From Iodidimonas sp. SYSU 1G8 (GTDB taxonomy: Bacteria; Pseudomonadota; Alphaproteobacteria; SMXS01), in the NCBI RefSeq assembly GCF_039655775.1, contig NZ_JBBYXJ010000002.1, positions 930,001-994,000 of the forward strand: a stretch of DNA of 64,000 bases, in the 5' to 3' direction. Position 1 is the first letter of the stretch. Every line of letters begins with the position of its first letter. Both the position numbers and the translations under genes were made by a program. Below the pieces are notes generated by a model. It did not search any database, was not told the origin of the DNA, and worked only from the letters and a program-made list of their open reading frames with translations. Shown one piece after another: positions 25,808 through 33,961 of this stretch.

Positions 25808-26473
25808 CTAGTAGCCCAACTCGGCCATGTGCCCGGTCAGCCAGGCGGCCGCGTCGGGCCAGTTGTCGGCCCGGTGCCGGCTGTGCTCGGCCGGCCCGAG
25901 CAGGCGGCCCAGCCGTTCGTCGGCGACGAAATGCAAGCAATGCACCCGCTCGCACGCCTGGGCGACCGAGGTGATGTTGGGCGGGATGTCGTCGATGAAG
26001 TAGACCGGCGCCTCGACCTTGTCGGCCAGGTGCTTCACGATCGCGCCCTTCAGGCCGACATTGGCGATCAACGGATAGTCCATCCCCAGCTTCTTCAGGG
26101 TGCGCACGCGGGCGTCGCGCTGCTGCAGAGGCACGTTGGTGACGATGATGATCTGCGCCTTTTCCGACAGGGCGCGCAGCGCCTCGGGCGCGCCCGGCAC
26201 GGCGGGCTGAACCTCGGTCTTCTCGACGAAGAACTGGCCGATCAGGGCGCTCACTTCCTCGGCGCTCACCGCCACGTCATCGGCACGGCGCTTGATGTTG
26301 CCGGTCAGGGCGAAGGTCGCCATGTCCAGATACATCTGGTTCTCGTGCAGGAACTCCTCGAGCACCGAGGCGAACTGGAGAATCACCTCGTCGGCGTCGG
26401 ACAGGATGAGGGGGCGCGAGGGATCAAGGTCGATCCGGTCCGCCTGGGCGAGCACGTCGGGATGTACGATCAT
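25808..26473 (-). CDS. HAD superfamily hydrolase
   Basis: A 221-residue putative phosphatase. HAD motif I appears as ILSDADEVIL (D26, D28), motif II as IIIVTNVP, and motif III/IV as the lysine region and YFIDDIPPNI. The insert between motif I and II is helical (cap type 1). The substrate is unknown. Genes for a ROK kinase and DUF3572 flank it within 5 bases each, all minus strand, so the three form one operon. Confidence 0.85.
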   Translation of the reverse strand: MIVHPDVLAQADRIDLDPSRPLILSDADEVILQFASVLEEFLHENQMYLDMATFALTGNIKRRADDVAVSAEEVSALIGQFFVEKTEVQPAVPGAPEALRALSEKAQIIIVTNVPLQQRDARVRTLKKLGMDYPLIANVGLKGAIVKHLADKVEAPVYFIDDIPPNITSVAQACERVHCLHFVADERLGRLLGPAEHSRHRADNWPDAAAWLTGHMAELGY

Positions 26474-26477
26474 GCGC

Positions 26478-26756
26478 TCAGGTATAATGGGGGATATCGC
26501 CGCCCGGCAAGTAGGCGCGGGCGCGGGTCGGCTCTTCCGGACGGATGGCGGCGGCCTCGCAGAAGGCGAGCAGCATCGCCTCGTCCTGCAGCAGGTAGTC
26601 GAGCACGCCCGCCAGCAGCTCCGGATTGGCGGCGGCGGCGCGGATATCGGGAAGGTCGAGGCCGGTCAGACGCAGAAAGCCGGCCAGCGCCTCTTCGTCG
26701 CCTGCCAGGAACCCGAGGGCCTGGAGGGCGATGATCTCGGCGCGGTCGGCGTTCAT
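26478..26756 (-). CDS. DUF3572 family protein
   Basis: A 92-residue, mostly helical, acidic protein that matches DUF3572, a family restricted to alphaproteobacteria. Conserved blocks are EIIALQALGFLAGDEEAL and FLRLTGLDLPDIRAAA. Function unknown. It heads the DUF3572-HAD-ROK minus-strand run. Confidence 0.85.
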   Translation of the reverse strand: MNADRAEIIALQALGFLAGDEEALAGFLRLTGLDLPDIRAAAANPELLAGVLDYLLQDEAMLLAFCEAAAIRPEEPTRARAYLPGGDIPHYT

Positions 26757-26772
26757 GAAGCTCCGCTCGAAG

Positions 26773-26819
26773 GCCGGCGCTCAGGCGCCGGCGGCAGGGA
26801 AGATTATTTAATCTTCCCT
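26773..26819 (-). terminator. Two hairpins at the 3' end of rpmG
   Basis: GGGAAGATT-aaat-AATCTTCCC, a perfect 9-bp stem, spans the rpmG stop codon (26798-26819). It is followed by a GC stem GCCGGCGC...GCGCCGGC (about 26773-26792). There is no long T run, so this may stabilise the mRNA end or act as a weak terminator. Confidence 0.5.
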
Positions 26820-26971
26820 TCCTTGAACTCGACGTGCTTGCGCACGACCGGATCGTACTTCTTCACCTTCATCTTCTCGGTCATGGTCCGAGGATTCTTC
26901 TTGGTGACGTAGAAGTAGCCGGTGCCCGCGGTGCTCTCCAGCCGGATCTTGATCGTGGTCGGCTTCGCCAT
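26804..26971 (-). CDS. rpmG: 50S ribosomal protein L33
   Basis: A 55-residue large-subunit protein, [18 protein letters not shown] onward with [16 protein letters not shown] and a lysine-rich end. This is the zinc-free form (no CxxC pairs), usual for alphaproteobacteria. A GGAG ribosome site lies 10 bases upstream. Confidence 0.96.
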   Translation of the reverse strand: MAKPTTIKIRLESTAGTGYFYVTKKNPRTMTEKMKVKKYDPVVRKHVEFKEGKIK

Positions 26972-27127
26972 GGTGACAACTCCTGTTGCGCGACGCGCAT
27001 CGATTTGAAGGGCGCGACCATAGCGCCAAGCTTTTCTAAGTCAAGCGGGGAGTCTGTTCCGGAGGGCGGCCATGACGAGCCCCGCCTCTGCTTGCTCCCC
27101 GCGCGGCGCCGGACTATCTATTCTAGC

Positions 27128-27193
27128 GACCGGGACGGCCCGGGTCTTTCGGAAAATCGGTGGGGACGGCCCCGCCACAGATCATGGAGGTCT
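27128..27193 (+). promoter_or_regulatory. Guanidine-II riboswitch (mini-ykkC) controlling sugE
   Basis: Two short hairpins with identical ACGG loops lie directly upstream of the SugE gene. The first has GGG-ACGG-CCC as core (27132-27141, extended by flanking CC/GG, A-T and G-C pairs), the second GGGG-ACGG-CCCC (27162-27173, extended by G-C pairs). ACGR loops in tandem are the defining feature of guanidine-II, which binds guanidinium. A further ACAGA/TCTGT pairing (27176-27194) brackets the GGAGG ribosome site, suggesting translational control. Confidence 0.85.
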
Positions 27194-27196
27194 GTG

Positions 27197-27514
27197 ATGG
27201 GATGGGTCTATCTTGGCCTGGCGGGCCTGTTCGAAATCGGCTGGGCGCTGGGGCTGAAGGAATCGCGCGGCTTCACCCGGCTGTGGCCCACGCTCTTCAC
27301 CATCGCCAGCATCATCGTCAGCCTGGGTCTGCTTGGCCTCGCGCTGCGCAGCGTGCCGCTCGGCACGGCCTACGCGGTCTGGAGCGGCATCGGCATCATC
27401 GGCACGGTGGTTCTCGGCATCCTGCTGCACGGCGAACCGGCGACGGCGCTGCGGCTGGGCTGCATCTGCCTGATCGCCTGCGGCATCGCCGGGCTCAAGC
27501 TGGTGTCGCCGTGA
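27197..27514 (+). CDS. sugE: Small multidrug resistance protein SugE/Gdx (guanidinium exporter)
   Basis: A 105-residue, four-helix inner-membrane protein. The SMR signatures are WVYLGLAGLFEIGWALGLK with the essential membrane glutamate (E13), TAYAVWSGIGIIGTVVLGI and the final helix. GLKESRGFTRLWP fits the SugE (Gdx) branch, which exchanges protons for guanidinium. Its guanidine-II leader supports that substrate independently. Active SMR proteins are homodimers of dual topology; a second subunit gene is not seen here. Confidence 0.92.
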   Translation: MGWVYLGLAGLFEIGWALGLKESRGFTRLWPTLFTIASIIVSLGLLGLALRSVPLGTAYAVWSGIGIIGTVVLGILLHGEPATALRLGCICLIACGIAGLKLVSP

Positions 27515-27518
27515 CCGC

Positions 27519-27719
27519 TCAGGCGTAAATCCGCACGGCGGTATAGACCAGCATCACCGTCATCGCCGCGCTGCCGCCGAGCAGCACGACGCCGAAGAAA
27601 CCCGCGATCCGGCCATACATGCCGGTCATGTGTTCGGCGTTGCGCCGCCGGTACAGGATGAAGCCATAGGCGCCGCACAGCGCCGCGACGAGAGCAAGCT
27701 GCAGGATATGCATCAGCAC
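27519..27719 (-). CDS. Small two-helix membrane protein, function unknown
   Basis: A 66-residue protein with two hydrophobic helices (ILQLALVAALCGAYGFIL and AGFFGVVLLGGSAAMTVMLV) joined by a short basic/polar loop. I do not recognise a family. AGGAG lies 7 bases before a GTG, so I use that start; an ATG two codons in is possible. It ends 4 bases from sugE, converging with it. Confidence 0.6.
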   Translation of the reverse strand: MLMHILQLALVAALCGAYGFILYRRRNAEHMTGMYGRIAGFFGVVLLGGSAAMTVMLVYTAVRIYA

Positions 27720-27729
27720 TGGGTTGCTC

Positions 27730-28131
27730 CTACAGCGGCGCGGGGCCGAGCGCCGGGTCCGATTCGCCGGGCTCCGGCGCGGTCCAGCAATCCTGCATCG
27801 CGCGGTCGATGGCTTCCCAGTCGTCGCAGTCGATCGGGCCGGCGCAAATCTCCGGGTCCGCCTGCAGCGCCGCCAGATCCGCCGCGGTGTTGCCGCCCAC
27901 CTTGGCGCGGCCGCTGCGGCTGTCGATCAGCGCGGCGGTCTCGTCACCCCCGTGCGGAATGACGGCGAACTCGCCACCGGGGAACAGCAGCATGTCGCCG
28001 CCCTGGCACGACACCTCGCCGTTCTGATCCCAGGCGCCGAGCGGTCCGGCGCGGTAGGTCCCCGCCTCGGCGACGGCCGGCGCGGCGCAGATCAGGGCGG
28101 TCAGAATCCAGAACGTCGCGTTTCGCGTCAT
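27730..28131 (-). CDS. Exported protein of unknown function
   Basis: A 133-residue protein with a clear Sec signal peptide (TRNATFWILTALICAAPAVA, cleavage probably near AEA-GT) and a small mature domain with four cysteines in CQGG, EICAG, DCDDW and DCW, likely two disulfides in the periplasm. No family recognised. A GGAG site precedes the ATG. It lies 10 bases from the small membrane protein gene on the same strand. Confidence 0.7.
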   Translation of the reverse strand: MTRNATFWILTALICAAPAVAEAGTYRAGPLGAWDQNGEVSCQGGDMLLFPGGEFAVIPHGGDETAALIDSRSGRAKVGGNTAADLAALQADPEICAGPIDCDDWEAIDRAMQDCWTAPEPGESDPALGPAPL

Positions 28132-28260
28132 TTGCCGTCTCCTCCCTTCGGCCCGCTGGACTTGCGGGCGCAAGCCTTCCTATCATGCGCGCTCACGCGC
28201 CGGACGGGAAGGGGAGTGCACCGCGCATCCCGCCGGCACCCAAACGGAGGACCGAGAAAA

Positions 28261-28689
28261 ATGCCGCCCAAGGATCCCAAGGCGCTGACCAATCTTCGCA
28301 TCATCATCGCGCTGTTCAAGGCGTTCGAGGGCGGCACGCGCCAGCACGTCTGGGACGGCTACGACCTCTATCTGTCCGAGGAAGGCGTCTACAACCTGAC
28401 CGGCTTTCCCGCCATGACCAAGGCGCAGGTCAAGGAAATCCTGTTCAGCGACATCGGCGGCAATGCGCCTGTGGTGAAGATCGTGCCGAAGCTGGGCACC
28501 CAGGAAGCCATTGACGATCTGGTGTTCGTCGAGCACGTGGACAGCTACCGCGACAAGGACGGCAAGGAAGTGCTGAAGCTGCCGGTGTGCAGCGTGTTCC
28601 AGCTCAAGGGCGGCAAGATCCGCAAATGGACCGACTATTGCGACCCGCGCGGCCTGCTTGAGCTGTACGGCGACCGGCTGCCGTCATGA
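28261..28689 (+). CDS. NTF2-like / limonene-1,2-epoxide hydrolase-type protein
   Basis: A 142-residue protein of the SnoaL/LEH fold. The N-terminal helix (LTNLRIIIALFKAFEGG), tryptophan-containing WDGYDLYLSEEGVYNL and C-terminal CSVFQLKGGKIRKWTDYCDP are typical of limonene epoxide hydrolase-like proteins, where an Asp/Arg/Asp triad acts. The R-K-W-x-D-Y ending is seen, but a full triad is not certain. It overlaps the SDR gene by 4 bases, the start of a three-gene catabolic run. Confidence 0.8.
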   Translation: MPPKDPKALTNLRIIIALFKAFEGGTRQHVWDGYDLYLSEEGVYNLTGFPAMTKAQVKEILFSDIGGNAPVVKIVPKLGTQEAIDDLVFVEHVDSYRDKDGKEVLKLPVCSVFQLKGGKIRKWTDYCDPRGLLELYGDRLPS

Positions 28690-29408
28690 ACCCGGTCGCG
28701 CTGGTCGTCGGCGCCGGCGTCGCCACGGGCGGCGCCATCGCCAGGCGGTTCGCCCGCGCCGGCTACACCGCCTGCGTCGCCCGCCGCAACGAGGAGAAGC
28801 TGAACCATCTGGTCGGCGAGATCGTCGCCGAGGGCGGCACCGCCCATGCCTTCGGCGTCGATTCGACGCAGGAGGACCAGATGGTCGAGATGGTCGCCCG
28901 CATCGAGCGCGAGATCGGCCCCGTCGAGGTCGCGGTGTACAATGCCGCCATCGGCACCCATTCGCCGATCGCCAGCCATTCCGCCGCCGATTACGAGCGC
29001 GTCTGGCGCGTTAACGCGTTCGGCGCGTTTCTGATGGGGCGCGAGGTGGCCAAGTTCATGGAGCCGCGCGAGAAGGGCACCATCATCTTCACCGGCGCCA
29101 CATCGGCGCTGCGCGGCAAGGCCAACCTGGCGGCCTTCTCGGGCTCCAAGCACGCCCTGCGCGCCCTGGCTCAGTCCATGGGCCGCGAGCTGTTTCCGAA
29201 AAACATCCATGTGGCCCATGTGATCATCGACGGCCCCATCGACACGCCGCTGATCCGCAAGATGATGCCCAAGGTGTTCGAGGAACGGCCCGCCGACGGC
29301 GTGCTGGCGCCCGAGGCCATCGCCGACGCCTATTACGCGCTTCACGTGCAGCACCGCAGCGCCTGGAGCCACGAAACCGAACTGCGTCCCTGGAAGGAAC
29401 CCTGGTGA
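28686..29408 (+). CDS. Atypical short-chain dehydrogenase/reductase lacking the catalytic tyrosine
   Basis: A 240-residue Rossmann protein. The glycine motif is altered (VVGAGVATGGAIARRF), the NNAG motif reads YNAAIG (85-90), and Ser140 is in place (TGATS). The YxxxK position reads FSGSK: F151 replaces tyrosine while K155 is kept. A subgroup of bacterial SDRs shares this, so it may act by a different mechanism or bind without reducing. It overlaps both neighbours (ATGA-type), so it is co-translated with an NTF2-like and a DsbA-like protein. Confidence 0.85.
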   Translation: MNPVALVVGAGVATGGAIARRFARAGYTACVARRNEEKLNHLVGEIVAEGGTAHAFGVDSTQEDQMVEMVARIEREIGPVEVAVYNAAIGTHSPIASHSAADYERVWRVNAFGAFLMGREVAKFMEPREKGTIIFTGATSALRGKANLAAFSGSKHALRALAQSMGRELFPKNIHVAHVIIDGPIDTPLIRKMMPKVFEERPADGVLAPEAIADAYYALHVQHRSAWSHETELRPWKEPW

Positions 29409-29998
29409 TGGCCAAGACCCTCGAATTCTTCTTCGATTTCATGAGCCCGCCCACCTATCTGGCGTGGACCCGCATCCCCGGCATCATCGAGCGCACCGGC
29501 TGCGCGGTCGTCTGGCGCCCGATGCTGACGCTGGGCCTGTTCCAGGCAACCGGCAACCGGCCGCCCATGACCGTGCCCAACAAGGGCAAGTATTCCGGCA
29601 TGGACCTGCAGCGCTTCGCCCGCCGCTACGGCGTCACGCTCAACCCCAATCCGCATATGATGGACCTGAAGATCGTGCCGCCGCTGCGCGGCGCGTTCGT
29701 GGCGCAGGAGCGGGGCGAGTTCGACGCCTACGCCCGGGCCATGTTCGAGGGCATGTTCCTCAAGGGCCTGAATATCGGCGCCGACGATGTCTGGCCGAAA
29801 CTGCTGGAGGACGCCGGCCTCGACGCCGCCGCCTATCAGGCCGGCATCGCGCGCGAGGACATCAAGGACAAGCTGAAGGCCAACGTCCAGGAAGCCGCCG
29901 ACCGCGGCGCGTTCGGCGCCCCCACCTTCTTCGTCGACGGCGAAATGTTCTGGGGCCAGGACCGGCTGGATTTCGTCGAAGAGGCCCTGAAGCGGTAG
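29408..29998 (+). CDS. 2-hydroxychromene-2-carboxylate isomerase-like (DsbA/GST-kappa family)
   Basis: A 196-residue thioredoxin-fold protein. FFFDFMSPPTYLAWTRIP is the family N-terminus, where serine replaces the DsbA cysteine and would bind glutathione. The C-terminal GAFGAPTFFVDGEMFWGQDRLDFVEEAL is the standard HCCA isomerase ending. Such enzymes isomerise intermediates of naphthalene-type degradation, but the real substrate here is unknown. The start shares its A with the SDR stop (TGATG). Confidence 0.87.
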   Translation: MAKTLEFFFDFMSPPTYLAWTRIPGIIERTGCAVVWRPMLTLGLFQATGNRPPMTVPNKGKYSGMDLQRFARRYGVTLNPNPHMMDLKIVPPLRGAFVAQERGEFDAYARAMFEGMFLKGLNIGADDVWPKLLEDAGLDAAAYQAGIAREDIKDKLKANVQEAADRGAFGAPTFFVDGEMFWGQDRLDFVEEALKR

Positions 29999-30007
29999 AA
30001 AATAGTC

Positions 30008-30100
30008 GTCATTGCGAGGAGGCGACGCCGACGAAGCAACCCAGTCCTCGGTTCAGCGGCACGGCCGGTTCTGGGTTGCCGCTGCGCTCCCCGCAATGAC
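30008..30100. repeat. Palindromic intergenic repeat, GTCATTGCG family
   Basis: Arms GTCATTGCGAGGAGGCG... (30008-30044) and ...CCCCGCAATGAC (30071-30100) pair with small interruptions, including CAACCCAG/CTGGGTTG. This sequence type (GTCATTGCGAG...GCAACCCAG) is a recurrent intergenic repeat in alphaproteobacteria. It sits between two convergent genes, where it may fold as a transcript end. Confidence 0.8.
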
Positions 30101-30108
30101 GGGATGGA

Positions 30109-30867
30109 TCAAACCCCCGCCAGCCCATCCACGTAAATCCGCTCCCCCGTCACATAGGAATTCTGCTCCGATACCAGCCAGCGCACCACGTTGGACAAAT
30201 CCTCGGGCTGGCACACCCGCCCGAAGGGCGCCGTCGCGTCGGCGTCGCGCGGGTCACTGACGCCGCGGGCCTTCAGCAGGCGCTTGCCCATGTCGGTCTC
30301 GACCACGCCGGGCGCGACCACGTTGACCCGGATGTTGTTGGCCCGTTCTTCCTTGGCGACGCCGAAGGCGATGGCCTCGATGCTGGCCTTGCCCACATTG
30401 TAGGGCGCGCCGTTCGCCATCCAGCGCCGCGTGGCGGCCGACGACACCATGATGATGTCGCCGCGCGGCCGCTTGCGCAGATGCGGAATCACCTCGTGGG
30501 TGGCGTAGAACGTGCCGAAGGCATGGGTGCGCACCACGCGTTCGAATTCCTCGGGATCGGTGTCGGCGACCGAGCGGCCCTTGCTGGCGATGCCGGCATT
30601 GTTCACCAGGATGTCGATCTGGCCGAAATCGGCGGCGACCTTCGCCACCATGTCGCGAACGGCGGCGTAATCGTCCACGCTGGCCTGATACAGTTCGGCG
30701 CGCACGCCCAGCGCGCGGATCTCCGCCAGCGTCGCCCGCGCCTCGTCCTCGTTGCCGCGATAATTGATCGCCAGGCTGGCGCCGTCCTGCGCCAGGCCCA
30801 GTGCGATTCCCTTGCCGATTCCCCGGTTGCCGCCCGTGACGATGGCGACACGTCCCTGCAATGACAT
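30109..30867 (-). CDS. Short-chain dehydrogenase/reductase (classical, FabG-like)
   Basis: A 252-residue classical SDR: cofactor motif VTGGNRGIGKG (10-20), NNAG at 89-92, serine in MVSSAA (142-143), and the catalytic YNVGK (Y156, K160). The C-terminal half ends with NSYVTGERIYVDGLAGV, the FabG-like loop and dimer strand. Substrate unknown. The start is preceded by GGGAGG. It converges with the HCCA-isomerase-like gene across a palindromic repeat. Confidence 0.9.
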   Translation of the reverse strand: MSLQGRVAIVTGGNRGIGKGIALGLAQDGASLAINYRGNEDEARATLAEIRALGVRAELYQASVDDYAAVRDMVAKVAADFGQIDILVNNAGIASKGRSVADTDPEEFERVVRTHAFGTFYATHEVIPHLRKRPRGDIIMVSSAATRRWMANGAPYNVGKASIEAIAFGVAKEERANNIRVNVVAPGVVETDMGKRLLKARGVSDPRDADATAPFGRVCQPEDLSNVVRWLVSEQNSYVTGERIYVDGLAGV

Positions 30868-30950
30868 GCTGATCCTCCCTGTTCCGGCCGGATGATAGCA
30901 GCGTTTTCGCGCCGAGGGCGATAGACTGCCTGAAACAGGGGAGACGCGAC

Positions 30951-32015
30951 ATGACACGATGGCTTGCCGTCCTCGCGGCGGCATTTCTCGCGGCCAGCAC
31001 CGCGCACGCCGAACCGATCGACTTCAGCCCGACCAGGCAGGGCGACCCGCTGCGGGAACTGCCCGAAGGAACCCGCCTGCTCAGCGGCTTCGGCGAACGC
31101 CCGGTGTTTTCACCCGATGGCACCAGGATCGCCTTCATCGGCAAAAGCTACGGCGATGCGTTCGAATACGACATCGCCAGCGGCAAGGTCCGCAATCTCA
31201 CCGGACACACCGCCCATTCGGGCTTCCTGCGGGTGCACTATCTGCCCGATGGCTCTTTCCTGCTGCTCGGCCCGCGCCGTATCGAGGCGGACCGGCAGGC
31301 CATGCGCATCAGCCGGATCGAGATATGGTGGATGGACAAGCACGCGCAGGGCGCGGTGCTGCCGCTGAACCAGCACGTCTCCGAGGGGATCGCCGTCTCG
31401 CGCACGGGCAGCCGCGTCGCCTGGGCGATCCTCCACCCGGAAAGCAGCAAGCCCGAGGATGTCGTCGACGAGTACACCGCCATCATGACCGGCGATATCG
31501 AGATGGAGAACGGCATACCGGTCCTCGCCAACGTGCGGGAACTGATGCGCCGGCCGGGCAGTGAGTGCATCCTGGAAGCCCAGGATTTCCGCGACGGCGA
31601 CCGCGAGGTCACGGCCAATTGCTACGATCTGGGCGGCATCCGCCTGTCGCTGGGCAAGTTCGGGCATATCCGGCACAGCGCCATCCTCGGCGCGCGCGAC
31701 GACGGGAGGGTCATTTCCTATCACGACGTGCGGGACGGCACCTTCAACGAGATCGAGGGCATCGCGCCCTCGGGCGACTGGTCACTGGTCGATTGCGGCC
31801 CGGCCTACGGCAAGGGCCTCGAACTCTGCCGGCTGGAGCTGACGCCCGGCGGTGCCTTGACGCGGGTCACCCGGTTCATGGACTACGGCAATCACCGCAT
31901 CTCCAACGGCGTCGTCAGCCCCGACGGCAAGTGGATCGCCTTTCAGTTCGGGCGCGGCGGCGACGAGGCCGGCGTCGGCGCAGGCATTCTGCTGATGCCC
32001 ATGCCGACATCCTGA
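30951..32015 (+). CDS. Exported TolB-like beta-propeller protein
   Basis: A 354-residue protein with a Sec signal peptide (MTRWLAVLAAAFLAASTAHA) and PD40/TolB-type blade motifs, RPVFSPDGTRIAFIG near residue 50 and NGVVSPDGKWIAFQFG near 320. It should be periplasmic. No enzyme motif is visible, so ligand or partner binding is likely. It stops 4 bases from the convergent cysA. Confidence 0.75.
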   Translation: MTRWLAVLAAAFLAASTAHAEPIDFSPTRQGDPLRELPEGTRLLSGFGERPVFSPDGTRIAFIGKSYGDAFEYDIASGKVRNLTGHTAHSGFLRVHYLPDGSFLLLGPRRIEADRQAMRISRIEIWWMDKHAQGAVLPLNQHVSEGIAVSRTGSRVAWAILHPESSKPEDVVDEYTAIMTGDIEMENGIPVLANVRELMRRPGSECILEAQDFRDGDREVTANCYDLGGIRLSLGKFGHIRHSAILGARDDGRVISYHDVRDGTFNEIEGIAPSGDWSLVDCGPAYGKGLELCRLELTPGGALTRVTRFMDYGNHRISNGVVSPDGKWIAFQFGRGGDEAGVGAGILLMPMPTS

Positions 32016-32019
32016 AGCC

Positions 32020-33093
32020 TTAGACCTGCGGGAAAACGCGAGCGTTCGTCGCCCGCACGAATATCCCGGCGTTGACCTCGATCTCGCCCGCCTCGAAGAA
32101 GGCGCGGGGCACCTCGGCCTGGACAGGCGTGTCGTACCCCTCGACCGCCAGCTCGACCCGGATCGCGCCGCCGAAGGGGAAGACCGCCCGCACGATGGCG
32201 GGGATGCCTTCCAGCCGCTCGCGCGACAGCAGCTCGATCTCGTGCGTGCGCACATAGGCGACCGCGGGCCCGTGACGGCGCTGCGGGCCGCCGGTGTCCG
32301 GCTGGTCGACCATGGGGAACTCGTTGCCCAGCACGTCGGCGATGCCGTCGTTCAGCGTGCAGGGGAAAGTGTTCACCTCGCCCAGGAACTCGCTGACGAA
32401 CGACGTCGCGGGATCATCATAGACCTCGGCCGGCGCGCCGACCTGCTCGATCCTGCCCTTGTTCATCACCACGACCCGGTCGGCCAGCTCCAGGGCTTCC
32501 TCCTGGTCATGGGTAACGAAGATGGTGGTCAGGCCCAGCCGGTCGTGCAGCTGGCGCAGCCAGCGGCGCAGTTCCTTGCGCACCTTGGCGTCGAGGGCGC
32601 CGAACGGCTCGTCGAGCAGCAGCACGCGCGGCTCGATGGCCAGCGCCCGGGCCAGGGCGACGCGCTGGCGCTGCCCGCCCGACAGCTGCGACGGGAACCG
32701 GTTCTCCAGTCCGCCGAGCTGCACCAGGTCCAGCAGCTCCAGCGCCCGGCGGCGGATTTCCTCCTTGGCGGGCCGGGTCTTGCGCGGCCGGACCTTGAGG
32801 CCGAACGACACGTTCTTCAGCACGGTCATGTGCCGGAACAGGGCATAGGACTGGAAGGCGAAACCGATGCGGCGCTCGCCGACCGAAAGGCCCGAGACGT
32901 CCTCGCCGTCAAACAGGATCTGCCCCGACGAGGGATGCTCCAGCCCGGCGATGGACCGCAGCAGGGTGGTCTTGCCCGAGCCCGACGGGCCGAGCAGGGC
33001 GACCAGCTCGCCGGAGCCGATTTCCAGGGAAACGCCGTCCAGCGCCGGGAAGCGCTCGAACTGCTTGGTAAGATCGTTGATCGTGATACGCAC
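32020..33093 (-). CDS. cysA: Sulfate/thiosulfate ABC transporter ATP-binding protein
   Basis: The 357-residue ATPase of the sulfate importer. Walker [10 protein letters not shown] (~37-45), Q-loop FAFQSYALF, signature [15 protein letters not shown], Walker [12 protein letters not shown] and switch [12 protein letters not shown] are all present, followed by a C-terminal TOBE-like regulatory region. The GTG start is preceded by AGGAG 6 bases upstream. It is the last gene of the minus-strand sulfate operon, 10 bases after cysW. Confidence 0.95.
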   Translation of the reverse strand: MRITINDLTKQFERFPALDGVSLEIGSGELVALLGPSGSGKTTLLRSIAGLEHPSSGQILFDGEDVSGLSVGERRIGFAFQSYALFRHMTVLKNVSFGLKVRPRKTRPAKEEIRRRALELLDLVQLGGLENRFPSQLSGGQRQRVALARALAIEPRVLLLDEPFGALDAKVRKELRRWLRQLHDRLGLTTIFVTHDQEEALELADRVVVMNKGRIEQVGAPAEVYDDPATSFVSEFLGEVNTFPCTLNDGIADVLGNEFPMVDQPDTGGPQRRHGPAVAYVRTHEIELLSRERLEGIPAIVRAVFPFGGAIRVELAVEGYDTPVQAEVPRAFFEAGEIEVNAGIFVRATNARVFPQV

Positions 33094-33103
33094 GCTGGAA
33101 CTC

Positions 33104-33961
33104 CTAGTGTCGGCGGCCTGAGGCGAGCTGGTTTCCGTAACGCCATTCCAGGAGTGCCTTGACACCGAGGGTGACGAGGGCGAGGAGGGCAAGGACCGAG
33201 GCGACGGCGAAGGCGCCGACGAAACTGTACTCATTGTAGAGGATCTCCACATGCAGGGGCATGGTGTTGGTCTGGCCGCGGATATGGCCTGAAACGACGG
33301 ACACGGCGCCGAACTCGCCGATGGCGCGCGCGGTGCACAGCAGCACGCCGTAGGCCAGCGCCCAGCGCACGTTGGGCAGGGTCACGTGCCAGAAGGTCTG
33401 CCAGCCGCTGGCGCCCAGGCTCAGCGACGCCTCCTCGTCGGTCGTGCCTTGTTCCTGCATCAGCGGGATCAGTTCGCGGGCAACGAAGGGGAAGGTCACG
33501 AACATGGTGGCGAGCACCAGCCCGGGAACGGCGAACAGGATCTGGATGTCGTGTTCCTGCAGGAACGGGTAGAGGAAGGAATGCGTGCCGAACAGCAGCA
33601 CCCAGACCAGGCCCGAGATCACCGGCGAGACCGAGAACGGCAGGTCGATCAGCGACAGCAGCAGGTTCTTGCCGCGGAAGTCGAACTTGGCGATCGCCCA
33701 GGACGCGGCGAGGCCGAACACCACGTTGAACGGCACGGCGATGGCGGCGACGGTGACGGTCAGCCTCAGCGCCGACAGGGCGTCCGGCTCCACCAGCGCG
33801 TCGAAATAGGCGTCCACGCCATTGCGCAGCGCCTCCACGAACACCAGCACCAGCGGCAGGATCAGGAACAGCAGCAGAAATGTGACCGCGATTCCGATCA
33901 GCAGGACGCGGGTGCCCCGGCTTTCATTGACGGGATTGGGACGTGTAAGGGTATCAGCCAT
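33104..33961 (-). CDS. cysW: Sulfate ABC transporter permease CysW
   Basis: A 285-residue inner-membrane permease with six predicted helices. The family segments [40 protein letters not shown] and the cytosolic EAA loop ([22 protein letters not shown], which docks CysA) identify CysW, and [19 protein letters not shown] is the conserved end. Its first 8 bases overlap cysT, fitting their obligate pairing. Confidence 0.95.
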   Translation of the reverse strand: MADTLTRPNPVNESRGTRVLLIGIAVTFLLLFLILPLVLVFVEALRNGVDAYFDALVEPDALSALRLTVTVAAIAVPFNVVFGLAASWAIAKFDFRGKNLLLSLIDLPFSVSPVISGLVWVLLFGTHSFLYPFLQEHDIQILFAVPGLVLATMFVTFPFVARELIPLMQEQGTTDEEASLSLGASGWQTFWHVTLPNVRWALAYGVLLCTARAIGEFGAVSVVSGHIRGQTNTMPLHVEILYNEYSFVGAFAVASVLALLALVTLGVKALLEWRYGNQLASGRRH

